Shown: positions 7,424-13,526 of the stretch, piece by piece | How positions within the stretch are numbered: position 1 is the first letter of the stretch | Layout of the letters: the number at the start of each line of letters is the position of its first letter | Source: a virus | Direction: 5' to 3' (one strand) | DNA length: 20,137 bases | Virus record (IMG/VR): IMGVR_UViG_3300030406_000297 | Coordinates: 1-20,137 of that record | Notes under the pieces: model-generated | Told to the model about the DNA's origin: nothing | What the model saw: the letters and a program-made list of their open reading frames with translations, nothing else | Databases searched by the model: none | Program-made: the position numbers and the translations under genes

Positions 7424-7717
7424 TTATTTTATAGTTTTTGCTAATTCGTTTTCTCCACTTTTAATCAAATCTTGTTTCAAAGTGGATTGATATGATTTTA
7501 TAGCATTTTTTATGTAAATTAAACAAACTTTATAAATAACATCCTTAAAAGCTTTAGCTTGTTCTTTTACATGCGGTTCATTATCTTCAGAATAACCAAC
7601 AATTTTTTCTGTTAATCTTTCCGCCCAAAACTCAGGAGTATGTCCTCCGTAGTTTGTTGTTTTTGTTTCAACTATACCAAGCTCAAAAGAAACTCCAGGG
7701 GTTATTTCATCTACCAT
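7424..7717 (-). CDS. Small helical conserved phage protein with HTPEFWAERL motif
   Basis: This 97-residue protein has GGHTPEFWAERLTEKIVGYS at about 24-43. A long helical part follows (about 50-97), containing VKEQAKAFKDVIYKVCLIYI and then KNAIKSYQSTLKQDL. The GGHxPEFWAER motif followed by a helix that ends in short charged turns is a pattern I recognise in small proteins of many marine phages. Its function is unknown to me. The reading frame overlaps the upstream gene by seven bases, and GGAG lies upstream at suitable distance. Gene order places it between a Rossmann-like protein and a virion protein. It may be a chaperone or assembly factor, which is speculative. Confidence 0.78.
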   Translation of the reverse strand: MVDEITPGVSFELGIVETKTTNYGGHTPEFWAERLTEKIVGYSEDNEPHVKEQAKAFKDVIYKVCLIYIKNAIKSYQSTLKQDLIKSGENELAKTIK

Positions 7718-8448
7718 TTTTTTGGCTCTCCAAGAACATTAGGATCATTTCTATCTACCATAATAGGTGTTCTTTCTGGCCTAACTATGGAAGATTCATA
7801 CTCACTTTTTTTCAAAACTTTTAATTTTTTTTCTTCGTCTAAAACAACCACCATAGGGTCTTTCAATCTATGGTAGCCATATAATTTATCTTGAGCATCC
7901 TCATTAGAATCTAATAAAGCAGAACTATTAGCCACTTCTACTTGTATATCTTTGTGCATACATTTATCTAACCAAAATTCACAACAGCCTCTACCAGCTT
8001 CTGCAAAGTGCAAGTTTCCTTTGTAACTGAAATCAATACCAAACAATTTTAAATTACCCACCTCATTCCAATAAGCAAAAGCTATTGCGTAAGCAACAGT
8101 ATTATTTAAATAGTAACAATGACAGTCTCTGACAATTTGTTGTATTGGATATTCAACTACTGGCGGACACCTTTCATCGACTACACAAGAATATATTGGT
8201 TTGTCATGTTCTTGAAGAAGTTTTCGCATAGTTTCTGTTTGACCACCAGCATCATCACTATCTAAAAATCTTGATGGCGGATCCATCATAAAAACTCTGT
8301 CATGAAAAATTACACTTGCGACTGAGTTTATAGCCCAAACTTCATCAAAGTGTATTCCGTGTGATTTAGCTAAGTTGTAATCGTGCCAACTTTTTCCCAT
8401 ACCTACTATAGCTATGGTTTTCCCTTTTAGGGATTCTATCTTCTCCAT
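7711..8448 (-). CDS. Rossmann-like protein, possibly DUF115 / MptE-like
   Basis: This 245-residue protein begins with a beta-strand and glycine loop, KTIAIVGMGKSWHDY (10-24), typical of nucleotide-binding Rossmann folds. FDEVWAINSVASVI (35-48) and DRVFMMDPP (50-58) follow. The middle contains NNTVAYAIAFAYWNEVGNLK then LFGIDFSY (about 114-141), which resembles the strand-helix-strand of DUF115 proteins (MptE-like pyrophosphokinases and Maf-type flagellin glycosyltransferases). The C-terminal third is charged and not recognised. AGAGGAGGT before the ATG is one of the strongest ribosome-binding sites in the window. A sugar- or nucleotide-linked enzymatic role is inferred from fold-like motifs only. 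Its place inside a structural module makes virion glycosylation a thinkable but untested role. Confidence 0.75.
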   Translation of the reverse strand: MEKIESLKGKTIAIVGMGKSWHDYNLAKSHGIHFDEVWAINSVASVIFHDRVFMMDPPSRFLDSDDAGGQTETMRKLLQEHDKPIYSCVVDERCPPVVEYPIQQIVRDCHCYYLNNTVAYAIAFAYWNEVGNLKLFGIDFSYKGNLHFAEAGRGCCEFWLDKCMHKDIQVEVANSSALLDSNEDAQDKLYGYHRLKDPMVVVLDEEKKLKVLKKSEYESSIVRPERTPIMVDRNDPNVLGEPKKW

Positions 8449-8458
8449 TTTACCTCCT

Positions 8459-9133
8459 CTAAGTTGTTTGTGAACGTAGGGAGTCGTAACGGTATTCGTC
8501 TCTTCTTCCTCTACCTTCTGCTCTATTTTTTAGTCTTGAAATTTCTTCTTGGAATCTTCTTTCATATTGTTCTTGTAATTGTGCATCACCTTTCATAAAT
8601 AAATATGCTTCAGACAAACAAGCAAAAAGTAAACCATTTCTAGCATTTTGAGATAACCAAGTGCCAGTTGTACTAGAAACAAGTGATGCTGGTTTATAAA
8701 TATATTGTAATTCTACGGTGTAATTACTATCAGGTACTGGCGCTAAAACTAACGTAGAACCATTACTAGATGCAGTAGATAACTCTTTGTCATAATCTGC
8801 ATAATACAAAGGCTTACCTCTTAAAGAGCTATCTGTTGGATCTACAGTATATTCTTGCATGAAAGAAGAATGTTTTTTTTCTAAATATGTGTAATCTCCA
8901 CTACCATCGACAACTGCAAGATAGGTGCTCAAAATATAGTCTGAGGGCGCAGTTAAAAATCTATTACCAAGAGTTACATTACCTGAAACATTTTTTTTAA
9001 AAAAATCAAACTGAACTAATTCAAATATTCTTTCTTCTGCATTTTTAATAATGTCATCAAGGGTGCTGACAAAAGTAGTTTCATCATTCTCAACATAATT
9101 TTGTATCAAAGTTTTTAATTCAGTTAAGGTCAT
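8459..9133 (-). CDS. Head-tail adaptor protein (SU10-adaptor-like)
   Basis: This 224-residue protein starts MTLTELKTLIQNYVENDETT followed by DDIIKNAEERIFELVQFDFF, a helical N-terminus. A beta part (about 49-155) includes RFLTAPSDYILSTYLAVVDG and ELQYIYKPASLV. A C-terminal helical hairpin carries LLFACLSEAYLFMKGDAQLQ then EQYERRFQEEISRLKNRAEG. This layout matches the adaptor proteins that form a ring under the portal in podovirus-like phages; I associate it with the SU10-adaptor family. No Shine-Dalgarno is visible before the ATG, where the leader is only A and T apart from one G. An upstream ATTATA/TATAAT match on the minus strand sits too near the start to be a normal promoter. Together with 10501-11172 it probably closes the head. 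Confidence 0.83.
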   Translation of the reverse strand: MTLTELKTLIQNYVENDETTFVSTLDDIIKNAEERIFELVQFDFFKKNVSGNVTLGNRFLTAPSDYILSTYLAVVDGSGDYTYLEKKHSSFMQEYTVDPTDSSLRGKPLYYADYDKELSTASSNGSTLVLAPVPDSNYTVELQYIYKPASLVSSTTGTWLSQNARNGLLFACLSEAYLFMKGDAQLQEQYERRFQEEISRLKNRAEGRGRRDEYRYDSLRSQTT

Positions 9134-9149
9134 AATTTATTATATCAAA

Positions 9150-9944
9150 TTAAGGAGTATTTGCTTGTCCACCCATACCTGAGTGATTTGTACAATAGTA
9201 ATAAAGTGTTGGCGCACCTACGGCTACAGTTATTTGAGTGTAAGCACCTGAGCTACCAGGAGTACCATTGGTTGTTACGCCAGTTGTATATTCACTTCCA
9301 CCGCCATGAGTGCCGTTGGCAGTAGTAGAAAATCTTAATGGGTGCCCACCATTAGAAGAATCAGACTGATCAAATCTATAAGTCTCGCCTTCAGATAAGT
9401 TCAAAGTAGGACTTACTGAGCCATTTATATAATATTTATTACCGTAACCATACGAGTTAGTACCAGAAGCAACTGTTACTGTGTAAACAGTATCAGCACT
9501 AACAGTAGGACTACCTATGGCAGAAGTACCAGCTTGTCCACTTACTGAAACACTTTCAGTTATGTTCCCAGATACAGTAATAGAACCTAAAGCAGAGGTA
9601 ACAGCTTGAGAATCTAATGTTTGAGTTACAGTATTATCATTTTCTATAATACTGACAGAACCAACAGATGTATTACTTATTAATCCAAGTATTGTCCTAC
9701 CAACTAAATCGTTGTTAGTTGAAACTCTGCCATTACCAACCTCTAAATCTGTATCTGGTCTAGCCTCGTACAAAGCCTCGGGATCTATTATATTTCTTGT
9801 AGTTTCTAGTTGTGGGTGTTTTTCTTCATAACAAGAAGGACAAGTTTTTGCACCATTCCATTCTTTTCTTAAATCTTTATATTTGTATTTAAAACCACAT
9901 CTATCACATAAAGCGTATGCAAATTTGCCACTAGCATAAGCCAT
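9150..9944 (-). CDS. Zinc-ribbon / beta-repeat / cupredoxin-like fusion protein
   Basis: This 264-residue protein has three parts. Residues 13-38 form a CxxC-18-CxxC zinc ribbon (C13, C16, C35, C38). Residues 90-150 carry TSALG-type beta repeats like those of the protein at 466-1356. Residues 152-264 resemble a cupredoxin: YTVTVASGTNSYGYGNKYYI, then GGHPLRFSTT with H201 and a closing LYYYCTNHSGMGG with C251, H254 and M257. The His-Cys-His-Met set is the usual ligand group of a type 1 copper site, though the spacing C-x2-H-x2-M is shorter than in plastocyanin. There is no signal peptide. The start overlaps the upstream stop as TAATG. It lies between the two adaptor genes, so a head-neck or tail structural role is likely. 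Copper binding is inferred, not shown. Confidence 0.8.
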   Translation of the reverse strand: MAYASGKFAYALCDRCGFKYKYKDLRKEWNGAKTCPSCYEEKHPQLETTRNIIDPEALYEARPDTDLEVGNGRVSTNNDLVGRTILGLISNTSVGSVSIIENDNTVTQTLDSQAVTSALGSITVSGNITESVSVSGQAGTSAIGSPTVSADTVYTVTVASGTNSYGYGNKYYINGSVSPTLNLSEGETYRFDQSDSSNGGHPLRFSTTANGTHGGGSEYTTGVTTNGTPGSSGAYTQITVAVGAPTLYYYCTNHSGMGGQANTP

Positions 9945-10222
9945 TAGACTTTCCTCGTTTTTCTAATATCTTCTTTGCCTTTTTTAAATATATTTACAAC
10001 TTGGTTCTTACCCATAACTTTAGCTCTTTGTTCACCAACTGTTAATATTTGTATTTTTCTTGCAAATGGCTTATTGATTTTTTTTACTTTTGCAACAGTA
10101 GCTCTTGCATCTTTTGGGGTCGCAAATTTAATTTTTACGGTATCTTTAGGATTTTCATCCGTATATAAACGTCTGCCAGATCCTTTTGGTTTTTTTCCCG
10201 TTCCTTTTTTTGGGTCAGTCAT
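9944..10222 (-). CDS. Small basic conserved phage protein, KPKGSGRRLYTDENP type
   Basis: This 92-residue, strongly basic protein opens with KKGTGKKPKGSGRRLYTDEN (about 5-24). KDTVKIKFATPKDARATVAK and a C-terminal ARKIQILTVGEQRAKVMGKN follow. I recognise this order from small marine-phage proteins that have been grouped with DUF5872, but I cannot verify the assignment. Lysine and arginine make up about a third of it, so binding to DNA or to acidic proteins is possible. It starts inside the last codons of the gene at 10215-10400 and its stop overlaps the next start as TAATG. Only a weak AGAAA stretch precedes the ATG, so translation may depend on coupling. Its function is unknown. Confidence 0.78.
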   Translation of the reverse strand: MTDPKKGTGKKPKGSGRRLYTDENPKDTVKIKFATPKDARATVAKVKKINKPFARKIQILTVGEQRAKVMGKNQVVNIFKKGKEDIRKTRKV

Positions 10223-10400
10223 TTTTTCTAGGCCCGTTACCTTTGTTATTGCCAGAGTCGTACTCAGTTAAAGCTTTATAATACTTTCTAGTTTCTATAG
10301 AAACTTTATACCAAAAAATATTCATACCTCTAGGATTTGAATTTTCACCTATCATAACAATAATGCAAAAAAATAAAATTATAAATAAAAGAAAATCCAT
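10215..10400 (-). CDS. Small single-span membrane protein
   Basis: This 61-residue protein starts with a hydrophobic segment, FLLFIILFFCIIVMIG (3-18), long enough for one membrane helix. A soluble tail follows, rich in Tyr, Lys and Asn, with KVSIETRKYYKALTEYDSGN at about 32-51. I do not recognise the family. Small membrane proteins in phage late operons are sometimes holins, but holins more often have two or three spans, and no lysis gene is visible nearby. It begins two bases after the small gene at 10403-10501 ends and overlaps the next gene by eight bases, as expected of a real gene in a tight operon. The frame's existence is moderately supported; the function is open. Confidence 0.6.
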   Translation of the reverse strand: MDFLLFIILFFCIIVMIGENSNPRGMNIFWYKVSIETRKYYKALTEYDSGNNKGNGPRKND

Positions 10401-10402
10401 TT

Positions 10403-10501
10403 TTAAATATTACATAGTAGTTGTTGTTGCTTGATAAGCTCTTCAAGTTCAACAAAATTTATCTGTTGTACTTGTTGAGGGCGACTTTCTGAAAAGCCCA
10501 T
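10403..10501 (-). CDS. Very small protein (32 residues), TAATG-coupled to connector gene
   Basis: The frame begins at the ATG at 10501, whose first base is also the last base of the upstream connector's TAA stop (TAATG). AGAGGTG lies about five bases before that ATG, a good ribosome-binding site. The product starts MGFSESRPQQVQQINFVELE and ends in a Gln/Leu-rich helix, EELIKQQQLLCNI. It stops at 10403, two bases before the next start at 10400. Fitting exactly between two genes with coupled ends and a ribosome-binding site supports it as real. I do not know its function. Confidence 0.65.
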   Translation of the reverse strand: MGFSESRPQQVQQINFVELEELIKQQQLLCNI

Positions 10502-11172
10502 TAAACACCTCTTAAATGTGGCCTTATCCTAAAACTAGCTCTATCTTCGTCCTGGTCAGCAGCCCTTCTAAATTCCTCTTCATAAATTGCTTTTAGTTCT
10601 GCTGTTCTTTGTGGAGCTCTTTTTATGCTTATGTAATAAGCAAGACCAGCTGCAAAACAAGGGTAAAATCTAAAAGGTAAATCCATAGTATTAGTTGCAG
10701 TATCAGCATCATCCATTCTAACTAATTTATTAAAAACCAATATGTCTGTGGAATTTTCAGGCGTTGGATAAATTTTAATAGCTGGAGTTGTTTGTTTATC
10801 AAAAAAGAATTGATTAGGTCTAGCCTTTGTATCTTTGTTTGGAATATTTAAATACTCGCTTCTGCTGATTCTACTCATATTGGTGTCTGTATTTACAGAG
10901 TTAGTTGTTCTTCTAACAACCATATCCAATATATCAATTACATTAGTATTTAAACTATAACTATTTGTACCTTCCGTTACTGTTTGAGTAGTTTGCTCAA
11001 TAGTCCATTGATTCAAACCTCTGTTAGCCCATTCAGCTAACATAATGTTTATGGATCTTTTGGCGGTTTTTAAATCATAACCAGTCCTAAGTTCAATACC
11101 ACATCTTTCAAAAGCTTCTTCTATAAACTCTGTAACATTTGGTTCAAAATTTGTACTGCCTGATAACGCCAT
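10501..11172 (-). CDS. Head-to-tail connector / gp4-like adaptor protein
   Basis: This 223-residue protein has an N-terminal helical part, NFEPNVTEFIEEAFERCGIE, then LRTGYDLKTAKRSINIMLAE followed by WANRGLNQWTIEQTTQTVTE. These are features of the connector proteins of P22-like and related podoviruses (gp4 or tail-tubular-A type). The middle is beta-rich (SYSLNTNVIDILDMVVRRTT), and FRFYPCFAAGLAYYISIKRA with AELKAIYEEEFRRAADQDED form a C-terminal helical hairpin. A similar hairpin is visible in the protein at 8459-9133, so the two may be distant homologs forming successive rings. Start and stop both overlap neighbours as TAATG. It is expected to bind the portal after DNA packaging and receive the tail. 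Confidence 0.85.
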   Translation of the reverse strand: MALSGSTNFEPNVTEFIEEAFERCGIELRTGYDLKTAKRSINIMLAEWANRGLNQWTIEQTTQTVTEGTNSYSLNTNVIDILDMVVRRTTNSVNTDTNMSRISRSEYLNIPNKDTKARPNQFFFDKQTTPAIKIYPTPENSTDILVFNKLVRMDDADTATNTMDLPFRFYPCFAAGLAYYISIKRAPQRTAELKAIYEEEFRRAADQDEDRASFRIRPHLRGV

Positions 11173-11846
11173 TAATCTTCATATAAGTTATTAAAAGTTA
11201 TTGCAGGATCTAAGTAACTTTCGTGTCCTTCAGCAGAATGTGTCCATTGTGAAGGTTTAAAGTCAGGAGCACCATCTCCTGTTACCCAAAGAGCTGGACT
11301 TGTAGCCCTTACTCTATTGTTTGGTAAGGCTACTAAGTTACCTTTCCATTTACAATCTTCTGTTATATATAATACATGAGATTGTTTATGTTGTGCACTA
11401 TCGTCAGCAATATCGGAGTCAGTATAATCAACAGTAAACAAATATCTGCCTTTAAAAAATTCGCCATCTAATTTACAAAGCCAAGGTGATGAGCTTACTC
11501 TATCCATAACTATTACTGAATGGTTTCTAGATTCACAATCCCAAGGTTGTGCAATATGATCTTCCATCGGTTCAGGAAAATCATCCATAGGAATATCAGC
11601 CACTAAAGCTTGGATAGGCATTCTAGCCCACATAGCTCCGCCATGGATATTTGGCTCGTTGTTATCTTCACAATCTGACTCACAACCCGTAAAGACTACT
11701 TGAAAACTCAAAGACCTATCAGGAATAGTATTAACTGCAATTACTAAAGCATGTAAATACTCGTCATGGTATTTTTCGTGATTGTGAGTAAATTCCCTTC
11801 TTACCCAACATTTAAAATGTGGGACATTACTAAGTAAGTATGACAT
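11172..11846 (-). CDS. Conserved marine-phage protein of unknown function (VPHFKCWVRREF type)
   Basis: This 224-residue protein starts MSYLLSNVPHFKCWVRREFT and is rich in Trp, His and Asp. Its distinctive segments are HEKYHDEYLHALVIAVNTIP, SLSFQVVFTG and GGAMWARMPIQALV. It also carries IAQPWDCESRNHSVIVMD and then FFKGRYLFTVDYTDSDIADD followed by ALPNNRVRATSPALW. I recognise this order from a family that recurs beside connector genes in marine phages, always annotated as hypothetical. The many His and Asp residues would allow metal binding, but no known catalytic pattern is clear. No Shine-Dalgarno is seen before the ATG; the leader is AT-rich. Its stop overlaps the connector's start as TAATG, suggesting co-translation with head completion. 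Its role is unknown. Confidence 0.82.
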   Translation of the reverse strand: MSYLLSNVPHFKCWVRREFTHNHEKYHDEYLHALVIAVNTIPDRSLSFQVVFTGCESDCEDNNEPNIHGGAMWARMPIQALVADIPMDDFPEPMEDHIAQPWDCESRNHSVIVMDRVSSSPWLCKLDGEFFKGRYLFTVDYTDSDIADDSAQHKQSHVLYITEDCKWKGNLVALPNNRVRATSPALWVTGDGAPDFKPSQWTHSAEGHESYLDPAITFNNLYED

Positions 11847-11875
11847 AAATGTAAGTTGTTTTTTAAACTAAAAAG

Positions 11876-12148
11876 TTATTTCTTTTTACTGTTTAGATTT
11901 AAAGCTCCGCCCTTAGATTTTTTCATCATAGAACCCCCTTTTGATTTCTTCATTAAAGAACCACCTTTTGATTTCTTTAATATAGAACCACCTTTAGATC
12001 TCTTCATCATAGATCCGCCTTTTGATTTTTTCATCATGGCTCCGCCCTTAGACTTCTTCATTAAGGCTCCGCCCTTAGACTTCTTCATTAAAGCTCCGCC
12101 TTTGGACATCTTTCTTACGCTATAGCCTTTAGTTTTCTTATAAGTCAT
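11876..12148 (-). CDS. Lysine-rich nonapeptide-repeat protein
   Basis: This 90-residue protein is nearly all repeat. After a 14-residue lead (MTYKKTKGYSVRKM) come eight consecutive nonapeptides of the form SKGGxxxKK (15-86), then SKKK. Lysines occur at fixed spacing and would give a strongly positive, probably unstructured chain. Candidate roles are nucleic-acid binding, contact with an acidic partner such as the scaffold, or packaging with the genome; none is shown. A GAGGT ribosome-binding site precedes the ATG. It is the last of four small basic genes in a row. I recall similar KKSKGG-repeat proteins from marine phages without known function. The long plus-strand frame opposite it is produced by the repeat and is not a gene. 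Confidence 0.75.
   Translation of the reverse strand: MTYKKTKGYSVRKMSKGGALMKKSKGGALMKKSKGGAMMKKSKGGSMMKRSKGGSILKKSKGGSLMKKSKGGSMMKKSKGGALNLNSKKK
11891..12106 (-). repeat. 27-bp tandem repeat, eight units, in frame
   Basis: These 216 bases consist of eight direct units of 27 bases, each encoding SKGGxxxKK or a close variant. Units differ mainly at third positions and at the two or three variable residues (AL, AM, SM, SI, SL). The unit length is a multiple of three, so gain or loss of units keeps the frame. Confidence 0.88.
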
Positions 12149-12155
12149 TTTTACC

Positions 12156-12614
12156 TCAAGATATACTGGTTACTTTTTTACGGTCTTTCATGATGGCACC
12201 GCATCCATTGGCAACAAATCCGCCATTACTCATTTTAACTCTATTTTGTTTCGACATAGCACTTTTAATTGCTTTATCTCTTGAGCCAAAATATTCATCT
12301 TTAGATGATTCTATTTTGCCATCGCCATCATAATCTCTTTTTGCTTTTTTCATCGTAACCTCGCCTCCAGCGTTTAGTTTGTTAGAAACATTTATTGGTT
12401 TGCCTTTTCTTCTTGGGTTGGGATCTTTCTTTCTTTTTCTAGCTACTAGCTTTGCTCTTTCTTCTTTACTAAGACTGTTTGCTCTATTCCTTGGTAAACA
12501 CTTAGGTTTTCCTTCTGATTTTTTTCTATCTCCACATTTGCCTTTTATAGAACCATCAGCTCCAATTCTTACCCAATCTTCGTCTAACCAACTTTGTAAT
12601 TGTCCTTTACTCAT
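12156..12614 (-). CDS. Basic phage protein with WLDEDWVRI domain, EF-hand-like loop and GGFV tail
   Basis: This 152-residue protein has three recognisable parts. Residues 9-58 (WLDEDWVRIGADGSIKGKCG, then CLPRNRANSLSKEERAKLVA) match a small phage domain that I associate with DUF5872 or DUF6321. Residues 94-108 contain DYDGDGKIESSKDEY, a calcium-loop-like sequence of EF-hand or dockerin type, though position 12 is Lys instead of Glu. The C-terminus (130-148) has NGGFVANGCGAIMKDRKKV, also seen in shortened form in the next gene upstream. The start overlaps the stop of 12611-12829 as ATGA. The protein is strongly basic. Its function is unknown; calcium binding is a guess from the motif. Confidence 0.8.
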   Translation of the reverse strand: MSKGQLQSWLDEDWVRIGADGSIKGKCGDRKKSEGKPKCLPRNRANSLSKEERAKLVARKRKKDPNPRRKGKPINVSNKLNAGGEVTMKKAKRDYDGDGKIESSKDEYFGSRDKAIKSAMSKQNRVKMSNGGFVANGCGAIMKDRKKVTSIS

Positions 12615-12829
12615 CTTATTTTCTCTTTTAAAACTGCTCCTTGTCCAGGAATAGAAACAAAACCACCATTTCTTTTTTTTGATTTACTAGCATAATTTGG
12701 ATCCTTACAATATCTAGAAGCTGCTAAATTAGCATAAGCACTTGGATAGACATCAAATGTTCTTTTAGCCCAAGCCTTACCTTCTGGACATATTTTTCCT
12801 TTACTTTTTGGTTTTTTATTATCACTCAT
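12611..12829 (-). CDS. Small basic phage protein, KICPEGKAWAKRTFDVYPSA type
   Basis: I place the start at the ATG at 12829, giving 72 residues. An upstream in-frame GTG at 12868 exists but would overlap the previous gene by 38 bases, whereas this ATG lies one base after that gene's stop. The protein has KICPEGKAWAKRTFDVYPSA followed by YANLAASRYCKDPNY. The block with two cysteines and a YPSAYAN phrase is widespread among marine phages. It ends in NGGFVSIPGQGAVLKEKIR, a variant of the tail seen at 12156-12614. No clear Shine-Dalgarno lies before either start, so coupling to the upstream gene is likely. Its function is unknown. Confidence 0.78.
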   Translation of the reverse strand: MSDNKKPKSKGKICPEGKAWAKRTFDVYPSAYANLAASRYCKDPNYASKSKKRNGGFVSIPGQGAVLKEKIR

Positions 12830-12830
12830 A

Positions 12831-13109
12831 TTAACAATCCCAATCTTTTCTAGCCCAATAGTTTGCACTACACCTATCGGTAGTGCCTTTCATACCAGCA
12901 CTCCTTGAGCAATAAGATTTTTTTCTTGATTTATCCCTTTTGTGCATACCTAATTTAGCATCACCAAAGGTAATTCTTTTTACTCTTTTGCTTTCGCTAC
13001 TACACCCCATAACGAAAACTACTTTTCTTTTTTTTCCATAGCCAGGCTCCCCTTTACGGAGAGCTCTTGGACTATTTAAAGTTACTTTTTTGCCTTTATA
13101 CTCAGCCAT
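12831..13109 (-). CDS. Small basic cysteine-containing phage protein (MAEYKGKKVTLN type)
   Basis: This 92-residue protein starts MAEYKGKKVTLNSPRALRKG. KKRKVVFVMG comes next, then SKRVKRITFGDAKLGMHKRD (40-59). The C-terminus is SRKKSYCSRSAGMKGTTDRC followed by SANYWARKDWDC. The order (strand, FGD motif, basic segment, Cys-containing YWxxKxW end) resembles a common small phage family known also from cyanophages, whose function is not established. The three C-terminal cysteines (67, 80, 92) could bind metal or form a small core. Its start shares a base with the upstream stop (TAATG), and one base separates its end from the next start. It is the first of four small basic genes that probably act together. 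Confidence 0.8.
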   Translation of the reverse strand: MAEYKGKKVTLNSPRALRKGEPGYGKKRKVVFVMGCSSESKRVKRITFGDAKLGMHKRDKSRKKSYCSRSAGMKGTTDRCSANYWARKDWDC

Positions 13110-13516
13110 TATTCGTAGTCTTTTACTAATTCTAAAATTATAGAATAAGTATCGCCTGAACTATGTCCTACTGTAGTGAAGTCTATATCGCCAGTTTTAC
13201 CTGATCCAGCATTGTTTGGAATACCAGTAAAAACGTCAGAATAATATTCATCACCAGTAGAGTCAGCAGGTAAGCCTGTTATTAGAACATTAGTAGAAGC
13301 GTCAAATTCAATATTAACGCCCATACCTCTACAAGCCCACCATATTTTAGCTACTTTGACCGCAGTACATGCCTTGCCTTGACTACTACTAGCCAAAGCA
13401 GAGACATCTACTTTTTTTACAGCAGATTCACCTGTTCCGTCAGAAACATTAGTGAATTTCATAATAGCAACTCTTTCACCATCTTGGATGGTTTGTGATG
13501 TTACTGTATCAGCCAT
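13109..13516 (-). CDS. Conserved virion protein, MADTVTSQTIQDGER type
   Basis: This 135-residue beta-rich protein opens MADTVTSQTIQDGERVAIMK and continues FTNVSDGTGESAVKKVDVSA. It carries VKVAKIWWACRGMGVNIEFD (53-72) and closes with GIPNNAGSGKTGDIDFTTVG followed by HSSGDTYSIILEL. The pattern is a family I recognise next to capsid genes in marine phages, cyanophages included; homologs are annotated as hypothetical or structural. AAGGAG lies before the ATG and ten bases separate it from the preceding gene. The sequence is compatible with a small jelly-roll or head-accessory fold, but no specific assignment is possible. It is likely a minor capsid or neck component. Confidence 0.8.
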   Translation of the reverse strand: MADTVTSQTIQDGERVAIMKFTNVSDGTGESAVKKVDVSALASSSQGKACTAVKVAKIWWACRGMGVNIEFDASTNVLITGLPADSTGDEYYSDVFTGIPNNAGSGKTGDIDFTTVGHSSGDTYSIILELVKDYE

Positions 13517-13526
13517 AATTTACTCC

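Noticed and set aside
8990-9008. T8A7 run as a possible frameshift site
   Set aside because: It encodes FFKKN within an intact adaptor frame, and no alternative frame of interest opens from it.
9134-9150. TATAAT match on the minus strand before the adaptor gene (9139-9144)
   Set aside because: It is only five bases before the ATG and the nearest -35-like TGGACA is 21 bases away; such AT matches are common here.
11847-11875. A/T hairpin before the gene at 11172-11846 as a terminator
   Set aside because: The arms are only A-T pairs with no GC stem, so it is unlikely to terminate.
11891-12106. CRISPR array
   Set aside because: The 27-bp units are contiguous and coding, with no unique spacers between them.
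11856-12125. Long plus-strand frame with PPxDFF repeats
   Set aside because: It is the complement of the 27-bp repeat array; the minus-strand frame has a ribosome-binding site and fits the operon.
12830-12868. GTG start at 12868 for the small basic gene
   Set aside because: It overlaps the previous gene by 38 bases; the ATG at 12829 gives one-base spacing and the expected N-terminus.
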